DNA from: Candidatus Aenigmatarchaeum sp.
Lineage (GTDB): Archaea > Nanobdellota > Nanobdellia > Pacearchaeales > GW2011-AR1
Assembly: GCA_020724205.1 (NCBI GenBank)
Contig: DYHK01000017.1
Location: 1-11,552, forward strand
DNA: 11,552 nucleotides
Direction of reading: 5' to 3'
Under the pieces are notes generated by a model. That model searched no databases, was not told where the DNA came from, and was given only the letters and a program-made list of their open reading frames with translations. Every line of letters starts with the position of its first letter. Within the stretch, counting starts at the first letter, position 1. Below are positions 1-5,462 of the stretch, piece by piece. A program made the translations under genes and the position numbers.

Positions 1-337
1 TCATAGGTACAGCAACCTTTTTCCTAACAACTCCTTCCAATAATTTTATTGCATCATCAATTTTCTTATACTTGATAAATTTTCCAATATCTCTAGCATT
101 TTTTGTTGATATTGGAAGATTTCTTGCATACACTATTGCTTCAGTCTTCTTTTCCTTCTTTTTCTCATCAGCTTTCTTTACTTCTTTCTTTTCTTGAGTC
201 TTATTTTCTTCATGAGCGTGATTATGTCCTTCATGTGAATGATCATGCGGATGAGTGTGTGTATGATCGTGACTTGCAGGCTTCGCTACATTTTTTTGCC
301 TTGCCATCTTTGTTTGATTTAATTGTTCATCTGCCAT
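1..337 (-). CDS. rpl22: Large ribosomal subunit protein uL22 (L22p), 3'-truncated by window edge, with His-rich N-terminal extension
   Basis: This is a component of the 50S subunit; in the family uL22 lines the polypeptide exit tunnel and contacts 23S rRNA. Only the first 112 residues are in the window. The recognisable uL22 fold starts near residue 67 with YARNLPISTKNARDIGKFI, followed by a DDAIKLLEGVV helix and KKVAVPM, matching the family's 'lpiSpKka...a...Le.V...k.aVP' pattern. Before it lie an 11-residue leader, an alternating histidine stretch at residues 23-42 (ten His, HDHTHTHPHDHSH then EGHNHAH), and a Lys/Glu-rich linker at 46-66. Ordinary archaeal uL22 starts near the core, so the roughly 65-residue extension is extra. 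The start at 337 lies two bases after the uS19 stop, with AAGGAGCG upstream. Met11 is a possible alternative start and would keep the His stretch. Identity is secure; the role of the extension is unknown. Confidence 0.93.
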   Translation of the reverse strand, partial: MADEQLNQTKMARQKNVAKPASHDHTHTHPHDHSHEGHNHAHEENKTQEKKEVKKADEKKKEKKTEAIVYARNLPISTKNARDIGKFIKYKKIDDAIKLLEGVVRKKVAVPM

Positions 338-339
338 TT

Positions 340-747
340 TTACTTAACGCTCCTTGAAGCTGAACTCTTAGTTGCTCCAATACCTGCAGCTCCATGCTTA
401 ACAGGTTTTCTTGTTAATGCAAACTCTCCAAGCCTGTGACCAATCATTTCAGGAACTATTCTAACTGCCTCAAATCCATTTCCTTTATGTACATGAACAG
501 TCATTCCAACCATTTCGGGAACGATTATTATATTTCTCTCATGAGTTCTTATGTTCTTATTCTTAGCATTAAGTCTTCTGCATTTTTTCAAGAACTTCTC
601 AATAACTTGAGTATTTCTTATTATAGTTCTTCTTTCTCTAGAAGCAAGGAACTTAGCAAATTCTCTAATATCAAGAGTTTTTAGCTCATCAATACTTTTA
701 CCTCTAAAGGTAAATTCTTTCTTCTTTTCCATCATTTCTTCTTCCAT
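340..747 (-). CDS. rps19: Small ribosomal subunit protein uS19 (S19p)
   Basis: This is a 30S head protein that in the family sits with uS13 near the A-site tRNA and the 16S 3' domain. The 135 residues fit the archaeal uS19 length. The core begins with EFTFRGKSIDEL (residues 11-22), runs through the RERRTI and KNIRTHERNIIIVPEMVGMTV region (about 38-84), and carries the family signature around VHKGNGFEAVRIVPEMIGH (86-104) and RLGEFALTRKPVKHG (105-119). The basic C-terminal tail (TKSSASRSVK) is typical. The gene lies 41 bases after uL2, and uL22 follows after two bases. No clear Shine-Dalgarno motif is seen. The gap upstream contains a copy of this gene's own start region (see the direct repeat at 740-794). 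Confidence 0.97.
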   Translation of the reverse strand: MEEEMMEKKKEFTFRGKSIDELKTLDIREFAKFLASRERRTIIRNTQVIEKFLKKCRRLNAKNKNIRTHERNIIIVPEMVGMTVHVHKGNGFEAVRIVPEMIGHRLGEFALTRKPVKHGAAGIGATKSSASRSVK

Positions 748-794
748 TTTATTTATAAAATGCCGTAAAATTTATTTTATCTTCCATTTTATTT
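740..794. repeat. 15-bp direct repeat spanning the uL2 stop and the uS19 start, 40 bp apart
   Basis: The 15-mer tcttccattttattt occurs at 740-754 and again at 780-794. On the coding (minus) strand both copies read AAATAAAATGGAAGA, so the uS19 start context is duplicated over the uL2 stop. The upstream copy opens a 12-codon reading frame at 787 (MEDKINFTAFYK), which stops with TAA at 749-751, two bases before the uS19 ATG (A at 747). This could be a small tandem duplication, a coupling mini-ORF, or chance in AT-rich sequence. The repeat is certain; any function is speculation. Confidence 0.6.
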
Positions 795-1505
795 TCCTCC
801 CTTACTCTTTCCAGTTCTTCTAGCTCTTATTGAACCTACCTTTGCACCTGGAGGAGCATTTCTTCTTGGTATCTTTCCAAGACCTCCGTGAGTAAGATTC
901 TTTCCTCTACCTGAACCGAAAGGATGATCAATAGCATTAACCTTAACTGCAGAAGTTCTAGGCCATAATTTTCCTTTAACTCTCTTAATAAAAAACATCT
1001 TTCCTGCCTTAACAATCGGCTTTTCTCTTCTACCAGACCCTGCAACAACTCCAATCGTAGCTCTGCACAAATCATTAAATATTTTCTCTTTTTTTGAAGG
1101 AAGTAAAAGTGTTACTTGTCCCAGTTCTTTTTTAATAACCATTGCTGAACTTCCTGCACTTCTTATTAATTTTCCACCGTCATTTGGTCTTAATTCAATA
1201 TTATAAACTTGCGTCTTAGTAGGAATATTCTTAAGATGATTAATACTACCTATACTTAGGTCATTACCAATTTTTATTTTTGAACCCTCATGAATTCCCT
1301 GAGGAGCTGCATTGTAAAACACCTCATTTCCGATTCTAATCTTAGCTACAGGAGCAGAATGTCCTCCAGAATGTATAAGCTTAACTACGTTTCCTTCAAC
1401 ATCAAATGTTTTAGGATACTTAAGTCTAAGAGAAAATGCCTTTCTTCTTACTCTGTATGTAAGGCTTCCATGCCCTCTTGCTTGTGAAATAATTGTTTTT
1501 CCCAT
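789..1505 (-). CDS. rpl2: Large ribosomal subunit protein uL2 (L2p)
   Basis: uL2 is a universally conserved 50S protein needed for subunit association and close to the peptidyl transferase centre. The 238 residues match archaeal uL2 size and start without the longer bacterial N-terminus (GKTIISQARGHGSLTY). The SH3-like/OB region is recognisable from LIHSGGHSAPVAKI (43-56) and VFYNAAPQGIHEG (62-74). The C-terminal half has IRSAGSSAMVI (114-124) and VNAIDHPFGSG (189-199). His194 aligns with E. coli His229, the residue linked to peptidyl transfer. The NAPPGAKVGSIRARRTG tail (216-232) is the archaeal/eukaryotic form. The gene starts four bases after the uL23 stop with GGGAATGAT upstream, consistent with coupled translation in the S10-type cluster. 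The segment before DHPFG (RTSAVKVNAI) departs slightly from the usual RGVAMN pattern. Confidence 0.98.
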   Translation of the reverse strand: MGKTIISQARGHGSLTYRVRRKAFSLRLKYPKTFDVEGNVVKLIHSGGHSAPVAKIRIGNEVFYNAAPQGIHEGSKIKIGNDLSIGSINHLKNIPTKTQVYNIELRPNDGGKLIRSAGSSAMVIKKELGQVTLLLPSKKEKIFNDLCRATIGVVAGSGRREKPIVKAGKMFFIKRVKGKLWPRTSAVKVNAIDHPFGSGRGKNLTHGGLGKIPRRNAPPGAKVGSIRARRTGKSKGGK

Positions 1506-1509
1506 TTTA

Positions 1510-1752
1510 CTATATCATTCCCAACTTACTTGCAATGTCAATTGCCTGATGTTTCTTATTTATTTTAACATAAGCTATTTTTCTTGATCCCTTATTCATT
1601 ATATTTACTTTTTCTACTTTCACTTTAAAATTATTTTCAACATTTTTAGATATACTAGTTTTGTTATCATGAGGATCAACTTCAAATGCAATAATATTAT
1701 CTAACTCAATCATTCTTATTGCTTTTTCAGTTGTTATTGGTCTTTTTATCAT
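1510..1752 (-). CDS. rpl23: Large ribosomal subunit protein uL23 (L23p)
   Basis: uL23 sits at the tunnel exit of the 50S subunit and in the family forms the docking site for SRP and other nascent-chain factors. The 80-residue product is of normal archaeal length. It shows the uL23 opening IKRPITTEKAIRMIE (2-16), a central NIIAFEVDPHDNKTSI strand-loop, a helix, and VEKVNIMNKGSRKIAYVKI (47-65). It begins at an ATGA overlap with the uL4 stop, and GGGAGAG about 6 bases upstream is a plausible Shine-Dalgarno site. Position between uL4 and uL2 is the conserved archaeal order. It has no visible extension or defect. Confidence 0.96.
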   Translation of the reverse strand: MIKRPITTEKAIRMIELDNIIAFEVDPHDNKTSISKNVENNFKVKVEKVNIMNKGSRKIAYVKINKKHQAIDIASKLGMI

Positions 1753-2546
1753 TTTTTCTCTCCCTGAAAATTTTCAAGATCTTTTATAGCATCTTCTGTA
1801 TAAATAACAAGTCTTCCAAGAGGATAAAAATCCCTGATCTCTAATTCATTAACTTTTTTGTTATCAAACATCTTTGTAGTTACAGATTCTTTATTTCCAG
1901 TTATAATTAAGACACCTGCAGATTTCTTATATTTCCTATTCCTTATTTTTCCCTTACCAGATCTAATGCTTTTTTCTCTAAAAGCAACTTCTGAATTTTT
2001 ATTAAGAAGACTATTAATGCTATTAACAAGTTCTTTAGCCTTTAATTTTGAAAACTTTGATTCAACAATTATTGGAAGTTTTGGAATATTTTCACTTGAT
2101 AATCTTAGATATCTACTTTTAATTAAATCTTCTTTTGAAGTAGAAGCAATTGCAGATTTCATTGCAAGCCTTGTTTCCTTTTTATTTACCTTTCTTTCTT
2201 TCATCATACTCTCAACTTTTGGAGGGTGTGCCCTTCTTCCTCCTCTAGCACTTGAGATCTCAGCTCCAATCCAATAGAACTGCGTTCCTCTTCTCCACAT
2301 AGTTTTTCTTGGAACTCTAGATATACCTCTTCCATAAGCAGATCCCCACTTATGTCTTATGTGCCTTATTCTTCCAGAAGCTGAATGATGTCTTCCAGCC
2401 ATGAAATGAGGACCATAAGGTTGCATTATTTTTTCTGTTTCAAAACACTTCTTGATTATGTCCTCTCTTATTTTTGTAGAGAATACACTAGGCAAGTCTA
2501 CTTCTTTTATTTTCTTTCCATCTATAGAGAGTATCTGTGTTTTCAT
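1749..2546 (-). CDS. rpl4: Large ribosomal subunit protein uL4 (L4p/L4e)
   Basis: uL4 binds 23S rRNA domain I and extends a loop to the exit-tunnel constriction. The 265-residue length and the loop pattern are archaeal/eukaryotic: QPYGPHFMAGRHHSASGR (42-59), WGSAYGRGISRVPRKTMWRRG (67-87) and SSARGGRRAHPPK (98-110). After it come a helical region (MMKERKVNKKETRLAMKSAIAST) and a Rossmann-like C-terminal part with LPIIVESKFSKLKAKELV, AGVLIITGN and GRLVIYTEDAIKDL. The start codon overlaps the uL3 stop as ATGA. In bacteria L4 controls its own operon; nothing in this sequence tests whether that holds here. Confidence 0.97.
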   Translation of the reverse strand: MKTQILSIDGKKIKEVDLPSVFSTKIREDIIKKCFETEKIMQPYGPHFMAGRHHSASGRIRHIRHKWGSAYGRGISRVPRKTMWRRGTQFYWIGAEISSARGGRRAHPPKVESMMKERKVNKKETRLAMKSAIASTSKEDLIKSRYLRLSSENIPKLPIIVESKFSKLKAKELVNSINSLLNKNSEVAFREKSIRSGKGKIRNRKYKKSAGVLIITGNKESVTTKMFDNKKVNELEIRDFYPLGRLVIYTEDAIKDLENFQGEKK

Positions 2547-3496
2547 CTTAATTCAATAAACTCAAAAGTTTTTTTGTCCTGATATTTAGTTTTCCTAAGT
2601 GGTTGTGTTATTACAAGAGCTCTTTTTGAAGGTCCCTGAACACTTCCTCTTAATATTAAGTAGTCTGTTTTTATATTTCCAAAATGCTTGAATCCTCCAG
2701 AAGGGTTAATATTTTTTTCAGATATTCCAGAAATATCAATAATTTTGTTATTATATACAGCTCTTGTAAACATTCCTAACTGTCCTGCCTGAGGTGCATG
2801 AAATGTTGTTCTTGCAGGATGCCAAGGCCCCAAACTTCCTGCTCTTCTTCTTCCCTTTTCTGCTTTATGTGATCTAAGCCCAATACCAAATCTTTTAACA
2901 GCTCCTTGCAAACCTTTTCCCTTAGTAACTCCTCTGATATCTACTAGTTGCATCCTTTCAAATACCTCATTAATTCTTATCTCTTTTCCTAATTTTTCAT
3001 TAGCAAAGTTAAGTTTCTCTTCTTTACTTCCGCCAAGAGCAATTTCAATAATATCTGGAGAATTTTTTATACCTGTTTTTTTGACAGTAGAATAAGCAAT
3101 TAATCTTACATCATCATACTCTTCTTTTTTATCCGCTTTTTTAGAATTTTTTGGAAGCTTTAATATTTTTATAAGTTCTTTATCAAGATTTGAAGAAATA
3201 GTCTCACCAACAACTTTATTATTTTTATAGAATCTTATTGAATAAACCTTCATAGGAGGGCATTCAATAACTGTCACCGGAAAAGTTATTCTTTTCGTCT
3301 TTGTCATAGAATCATTTGTAAGGTCTTTTGCATATGCAGTTTTCATTCCAACCTTATATCCAATAAAACCCATTAATTTTTTAGAATCATTAGAATCAAC
3401 AATACCTGTCCAGTTAACACTAGGCAAAACTTTGTTGGCTCTCTTTCTTGGCCAATACTGCAAACTCCCTCGTCTGGGTCTTGATAACTTCGCCAT
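2543..3496 (-). CDS. rpl3: Large ribosomal subunit protein uL3 (L3p)
   Basis: uL3 is an early-assembly 50S protein whose central extension reaches the peptidyl transferase centre. The 317 residues match the long archaeal/eukaryotic form: an RPRRGSLQYWPRKRA start (6-20), LMGFIGYKVGMKTAY (41-55), VTVIECPPMKVY (74-85), and the central loop VTKGKGLQGAVKRFG (190-204) then GPWHPARTTFHAPQAGQ (223-239). Trp225 corresponds to the conserved tryptophan of the eukaryotic W-finger. The C-terminal GSVQGPSKRALVI (285-297) is also conserved. This is the first gene of the cluster, with a TATA box about 125 bases upstream and a leader of about 95 nt; there is no Shine-Dalgarno motif just before the ATG. Residues 113-127 hold a lysine-rich insert (KLPKNSKKADKKEEY). 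Confidence 0.98.
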   Translation of the reverse strand: MAKLSRPRRGSLQYWPRKRANKVLPSVNWTGIVDSNDSKKLMGFIGYKVGMKTAYAKDLTNDSMTKTKRITFPVTVIECPPMKVYSIRFYKNNKVVGETISSNLDKELIKILKLPKNSKKADKKEEYDDVRLIAYSTVKKTGIKNSPDIIEIALGGSKEEKLNFANEKLGKEIRINEVFERMQLVDIRGVTKGKGLQGAVKRFGIGLRSHKAEKGRRRAGSLGPWHPARTTFHAPQAGQLGMFTRAVYNNKIIDISGISEKNINPSGGFKHFGNIKTDYLILRGSVQGPSKRALVITQPLRKTKYQDKKTFEFIELR

Positions 3497-3541
3497 TGTT
3501 TAACTTTTTTGTATATCTATTGATGCTTATTGACATATTTG

Positions 3542-3593
3542 ATTACGTGGTGTAATAAGGTACTATTAAGCCTGCATTTAAGCTTTATTTACC
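3542..3593 (-). promoter_or_regulatory. Predicted structured 5' leader of the uL3 operon mRNA
   Basis: This lies in the 144-base gap between uL3 and the 233-residue gene. With transcription starting about 25 bases past the TATA box (near 3595), the mRNA would begin with a nested stem: GGTA pairs with TACC (3590-3593 with 3559-3562), enclosing AAGC/GCTT (3582-3585 with 3568-3571). A perfect 5-bp hairpin ATTAC-ACCAC-GTAAT (3542-3556) follows directly. About 45 A/U-rich bases then lead to the uL3 ATG. Stems this short can arise by chance in AT-rich DNA, so a regulatory role is inferred only from position. Confidence 0.35.
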
Positions 3594-3616
3594 CTCATAT
3601 CTTCAGAAAAAATGTG

Positions 3617-3624
3617 TTTATAAA
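3617..3624 (-). promoter_or_regulatory. TATA box of the uL3 ribosomal operon
   Basis: TTTATAAA on the minus strand, preceded by GGATAAC. It lies 17 bases past the stop of the upstream 233-residue gene and predicts a start near 3595. It suggests the ribosomal cluster has its own promoter even if the upstream gene also reads through. Confidence 0.65.
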
Positions 3625-3640
3625 GTTATCCTTGGATCAA

Positions 3641-4342
3641 CTAAGCCTCAAAAGGCTTCTCAGAAACTTTTTCTTTACCATCAATATTGACTTTTCTAAC
3701 TATTTTGCCCTTTCGTATTGTCATTTCCCTCATCTTAACAGGATCGCCCGCATTCTTAGGGATAATTAGTTCAGTTATTATAAAATCATGAGATATCTCG
3801 ACTTTTCTAAACTCACCTACATCGAATAAAAAATTCTTAAGAAAACTAGGATCACTTGTCTTTAGTTTACAGAAGTCAGGAGTTGGCCTCTTATCTCCAG
3901 TACTTGGTTTAGCAGACTTAGGTGCCTTTGCCTTTATCTTAAGATCAGTTCCATTAACACTAAAAGATAAGGCTATAAATGAAGTCGGAAGGCTATCACA
4001 TAGTTTTATTATTTCATTCCCCGACATTTCAGAATCAATAATATATTGCTTTACTCCCATAAATTGTTTTTTATCTTTAAATTTTAGTTCTCCTGTAAGG
4101 TCTCTAGTTGAAACTATAGCTCCTGTGACCCTAACTCTTTGTCCAGAAGTGATTTTCTCAGCTACCATTCTTACAAGCTCGTTAGCATACTCAGAAGTTG
4201 TTGAAATACTTATTTTATCCTTAACCTTACTGGCATTGATCATAGCCTTATCTCTGAATTCTCCACGGCTAAATTTCTGAAACTGAATATGAACTAAATT
4301 ATCACTCTTTCCATCAAAAATCTTTTTTATAAAACAATCCAT
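3641..4342 (-). CDS. Conserved-looking protein of unknown function upstream of the uL3 operon
   Basis: I do not recognise a family for this 233-residue product. It is soluble: no signal peptide or membrane segment. The N-terminal half reads as mixed alpha/beta, with a helix at SEYANELVRMVAEKI (50-64) and strands QRVRVTGAIVST (68-79) and FIALSFSVNGTDLKIKA (122-138). A low-complexity Lys/Pro/Ser segment (138-153, AKAPKSAKPSTGDKRP) links to a C-terminal half with SFLKNFLFDV (166-175), a conspicuous strand pair VEISHDFIITELIIP (181-195), and a very basic MTIRKGKIVRKVNIDGK (207-223). Three Cys (3, 115, 158) form no motif. The basic ending and position just upstream of uL3 would suit a nucleic-acid- or ribosome-related role, but that is guesswork. 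The ATG at 4342 is about 25 bases from a TATA box, predicting a leaderless mRNA. Confidence 0.85.
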   Translation of the reverse strand: MDCFIKKIFDGKSDNLVHIQFQKFSRGEFRDKAMINASKVKDKISISTTSEYANELVRMVAEKITSGQRVRVTGAIVSTRDLTGELKFKDKKQFMGVKQYIIDSEMSGNEIIKLCDSLPTSFIALSFSVNGTDLKIKAKAPKSAKPSTGDKRPTPDFCKLKTSDPSFLKNFLFDVGEFRKVEISHDFIITELIIPKNAGDPVKMREMTIRKGKIVRKVNIDGKEKVSEKPFEA

Positions 4343-4363
4343 TACCTTATTTCTAAAATTTAA

Positions 4364-4371
4364 TATATAAA
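4364..4371 (-). promoter_or_regulatory. TATA box for the 233-residue gene (leaderless)
   Basis: Minus-strand TTTATATA with its centre about 25 bases upstream of the ATG at 4342, so transcription would start at or beside the start codon. It faces away from the TATA box at 4397-4404 in an almost symmetrical divergent promoter. Confidence 0.65.
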
Positions 4372-4396
4372 CATTTGGGTTTAATTTCTACAAAGT

Positions 4397-4404
4397 TTTA
4401 TATA
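4397..4404 (+). promoter_or_regulatory. TATA box for the AI-2E family transporter operon (leaderless)
   Basis: Plus-strand TTTATATA with its centre about 25 bases upstream of the ATG at 4426. This spacing decides the start: the in-frame TTG at 4375 lies upstream of this TATA box and so would not be on the transcript. Confidence 0.65.
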
Positions 4405-4425
4405 TTAAATAGTATATTTTTTAAT

Positions 4426-5451
4426 ATGATTGATGAAGGCACTATTAAGCAAGCTGTAGCTCTTTTCTTTATTGTAGTTTTACTCATATTTGCCTTCTTC
4501 ATAATAAAACCAATATTTATGGCTGCTTTATTCGGACTCATATTAGCTTATACATTCAGTCCAATAAATGAGCTTATATTATCAAAAGTAAAGAATAAAA
4601 CTATCTCTGCAGCCATAACTTGCACAATAGTTATTGGAATTATTGCACTAGTAACATGGTTTACACTTCCTTTACTTTTAAACCAGATATTTGATGCTTA
4701 TATAGCTCTTCAGAGTTTTGATCTTGTAGGCTTTCTAAAGAATTATTTTCCATTTTTGTTTACCTCTCAGCAGGTCACTAATAATTTTGCTGTTGCATAT
4801 AATAATTTTGTAGTAAATGCGGCAAAAGTTGGACTAGAAAAATTCAGCGAGAGTATAGTTAATCTTCCTACAATAATACTTAAAATGTTTGTTGTCTTAA
4901 TCGTTTTCTTCTATTCCCTAAGAGATGGAGAAAAATTAGTTAACTTGCTTAAGGACTCATTACCATTTAATAAATCAACGACAAATAGATTTATACAAAA
5001 ATCAAAACAGGTTACTTTCGGAGTAGTTTATGGAAGAGTTATAATTGGGATAATTGTTGGAATGCTTGCAGGAATAGGATTTTATTTTGCAGGAGTAAGT
5101 AATGCACTTTTACTCATGATTCTAACAATGATAGTAAGTATTATGCCACTAATAGGTCCATGGTTGGTTTGGGTTCCTGTAGTAGTTGGACTATTCTTAA
5201 CAGGAAGCACAGGAGCAGCGATTTTCTTATTAATATACTCAGTTATAGTAGTTGCTCTTTTTGAAAACATTGCAACTCCATTACTTCTTTCAAAACAATC
5301 TGATCTTCCTACATCATTAACTCTAATAGGCCTAATTGGAGGAATGCTTATGTTTGGAATATTTGGAATAATCATCGGTCCTCTTGTTATAGCTTATCTC
5401 ATCATCTTATTTGAGTTATATGTAGAGTCTAATGTTAAAAAATCTAGTTAA
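4426..5451 (+). CDS. AI-2E/PerM family membrane transporter
   Basis: This is a polytopic membrane protein of 341 residues, close to the family's usual 340-370. The family includes proposed AI-2 exporters and Na+/H+-type antiporters; the substrate cannot be told from sequence. Membrane segments appear near residues 10-28, 29-45, 62-84, 148-166, 203-225, 226-248, 249-276 and 300-333. A soluble stretch (90-147) separates the third and fourth. The hallmark C-terminal half is clear: VTFGVVYGRVIIGIIVG (196-212), MIVSIMPLIGPWLVWVPV (235-252), FENIATPLLLSKQSDLPTSL (279-298), and GGMLMFGIFGIIIGPLVIAY (305-324). The ATG at 4426 is preferred over TTG at 4375 because of TATA spacing and because it places a short hydrophilic N-terminus before the first membrane segment. 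AMP phosphorylase follows after 11 bases, probably in one transcript; no functional link is evident. Confidence 0.9.
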   Translation: MIDEGTIKQAVALFFIVVLLIFAFFIIKPIFMAALFGLILAYTFSPINELILSKVKNKTISAAITCTIVIGIIALVTWFTLPLLLNQIFDAYIALQSFDLVGFLKNYFPFLFTSQQVTNNFAVAYNNFVVNAAKVGLEKFSESIVNLPTIILKMFVVLIVFFYSLRDGEKLVNLLKDSLPFNKSTTNRFIQKSKQVTFGVVYGRVIIGIIVGMLAGIGFYFAGVSNALLLMILTMIVSIMPLIGPWLVWVPVVVGLFLTGSTGAAIFLLIYSVIVVALFENIATPLLLSKQSDLPTSLTLIGLIGGMLMFGIFGIIIGPLVIAYLIILFELYVESNVKKSS

Positions 5452-5462
5452 AATTAAAAGAG

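Noticed and set aside
103..357. 84-residue plus-strand frame opposite uL22
   Set aside because: It is the reverse complement of the His/Lys/Glu-rich uL22 extension and has no independent support.
1858..2277. 139-residue plus-strand frame opposite uL4
   Set aside because: It lies antisense to a clear ribosomal protein gene and has no promoter or recognisable motif.
4375..4425. TTG start that would extend the transporter by 17 residues
   Set aside because: It lies upstream of the TATA box that fits a start at 4426, and the added residues (GLISTKFYILNSIFF) have no family support.
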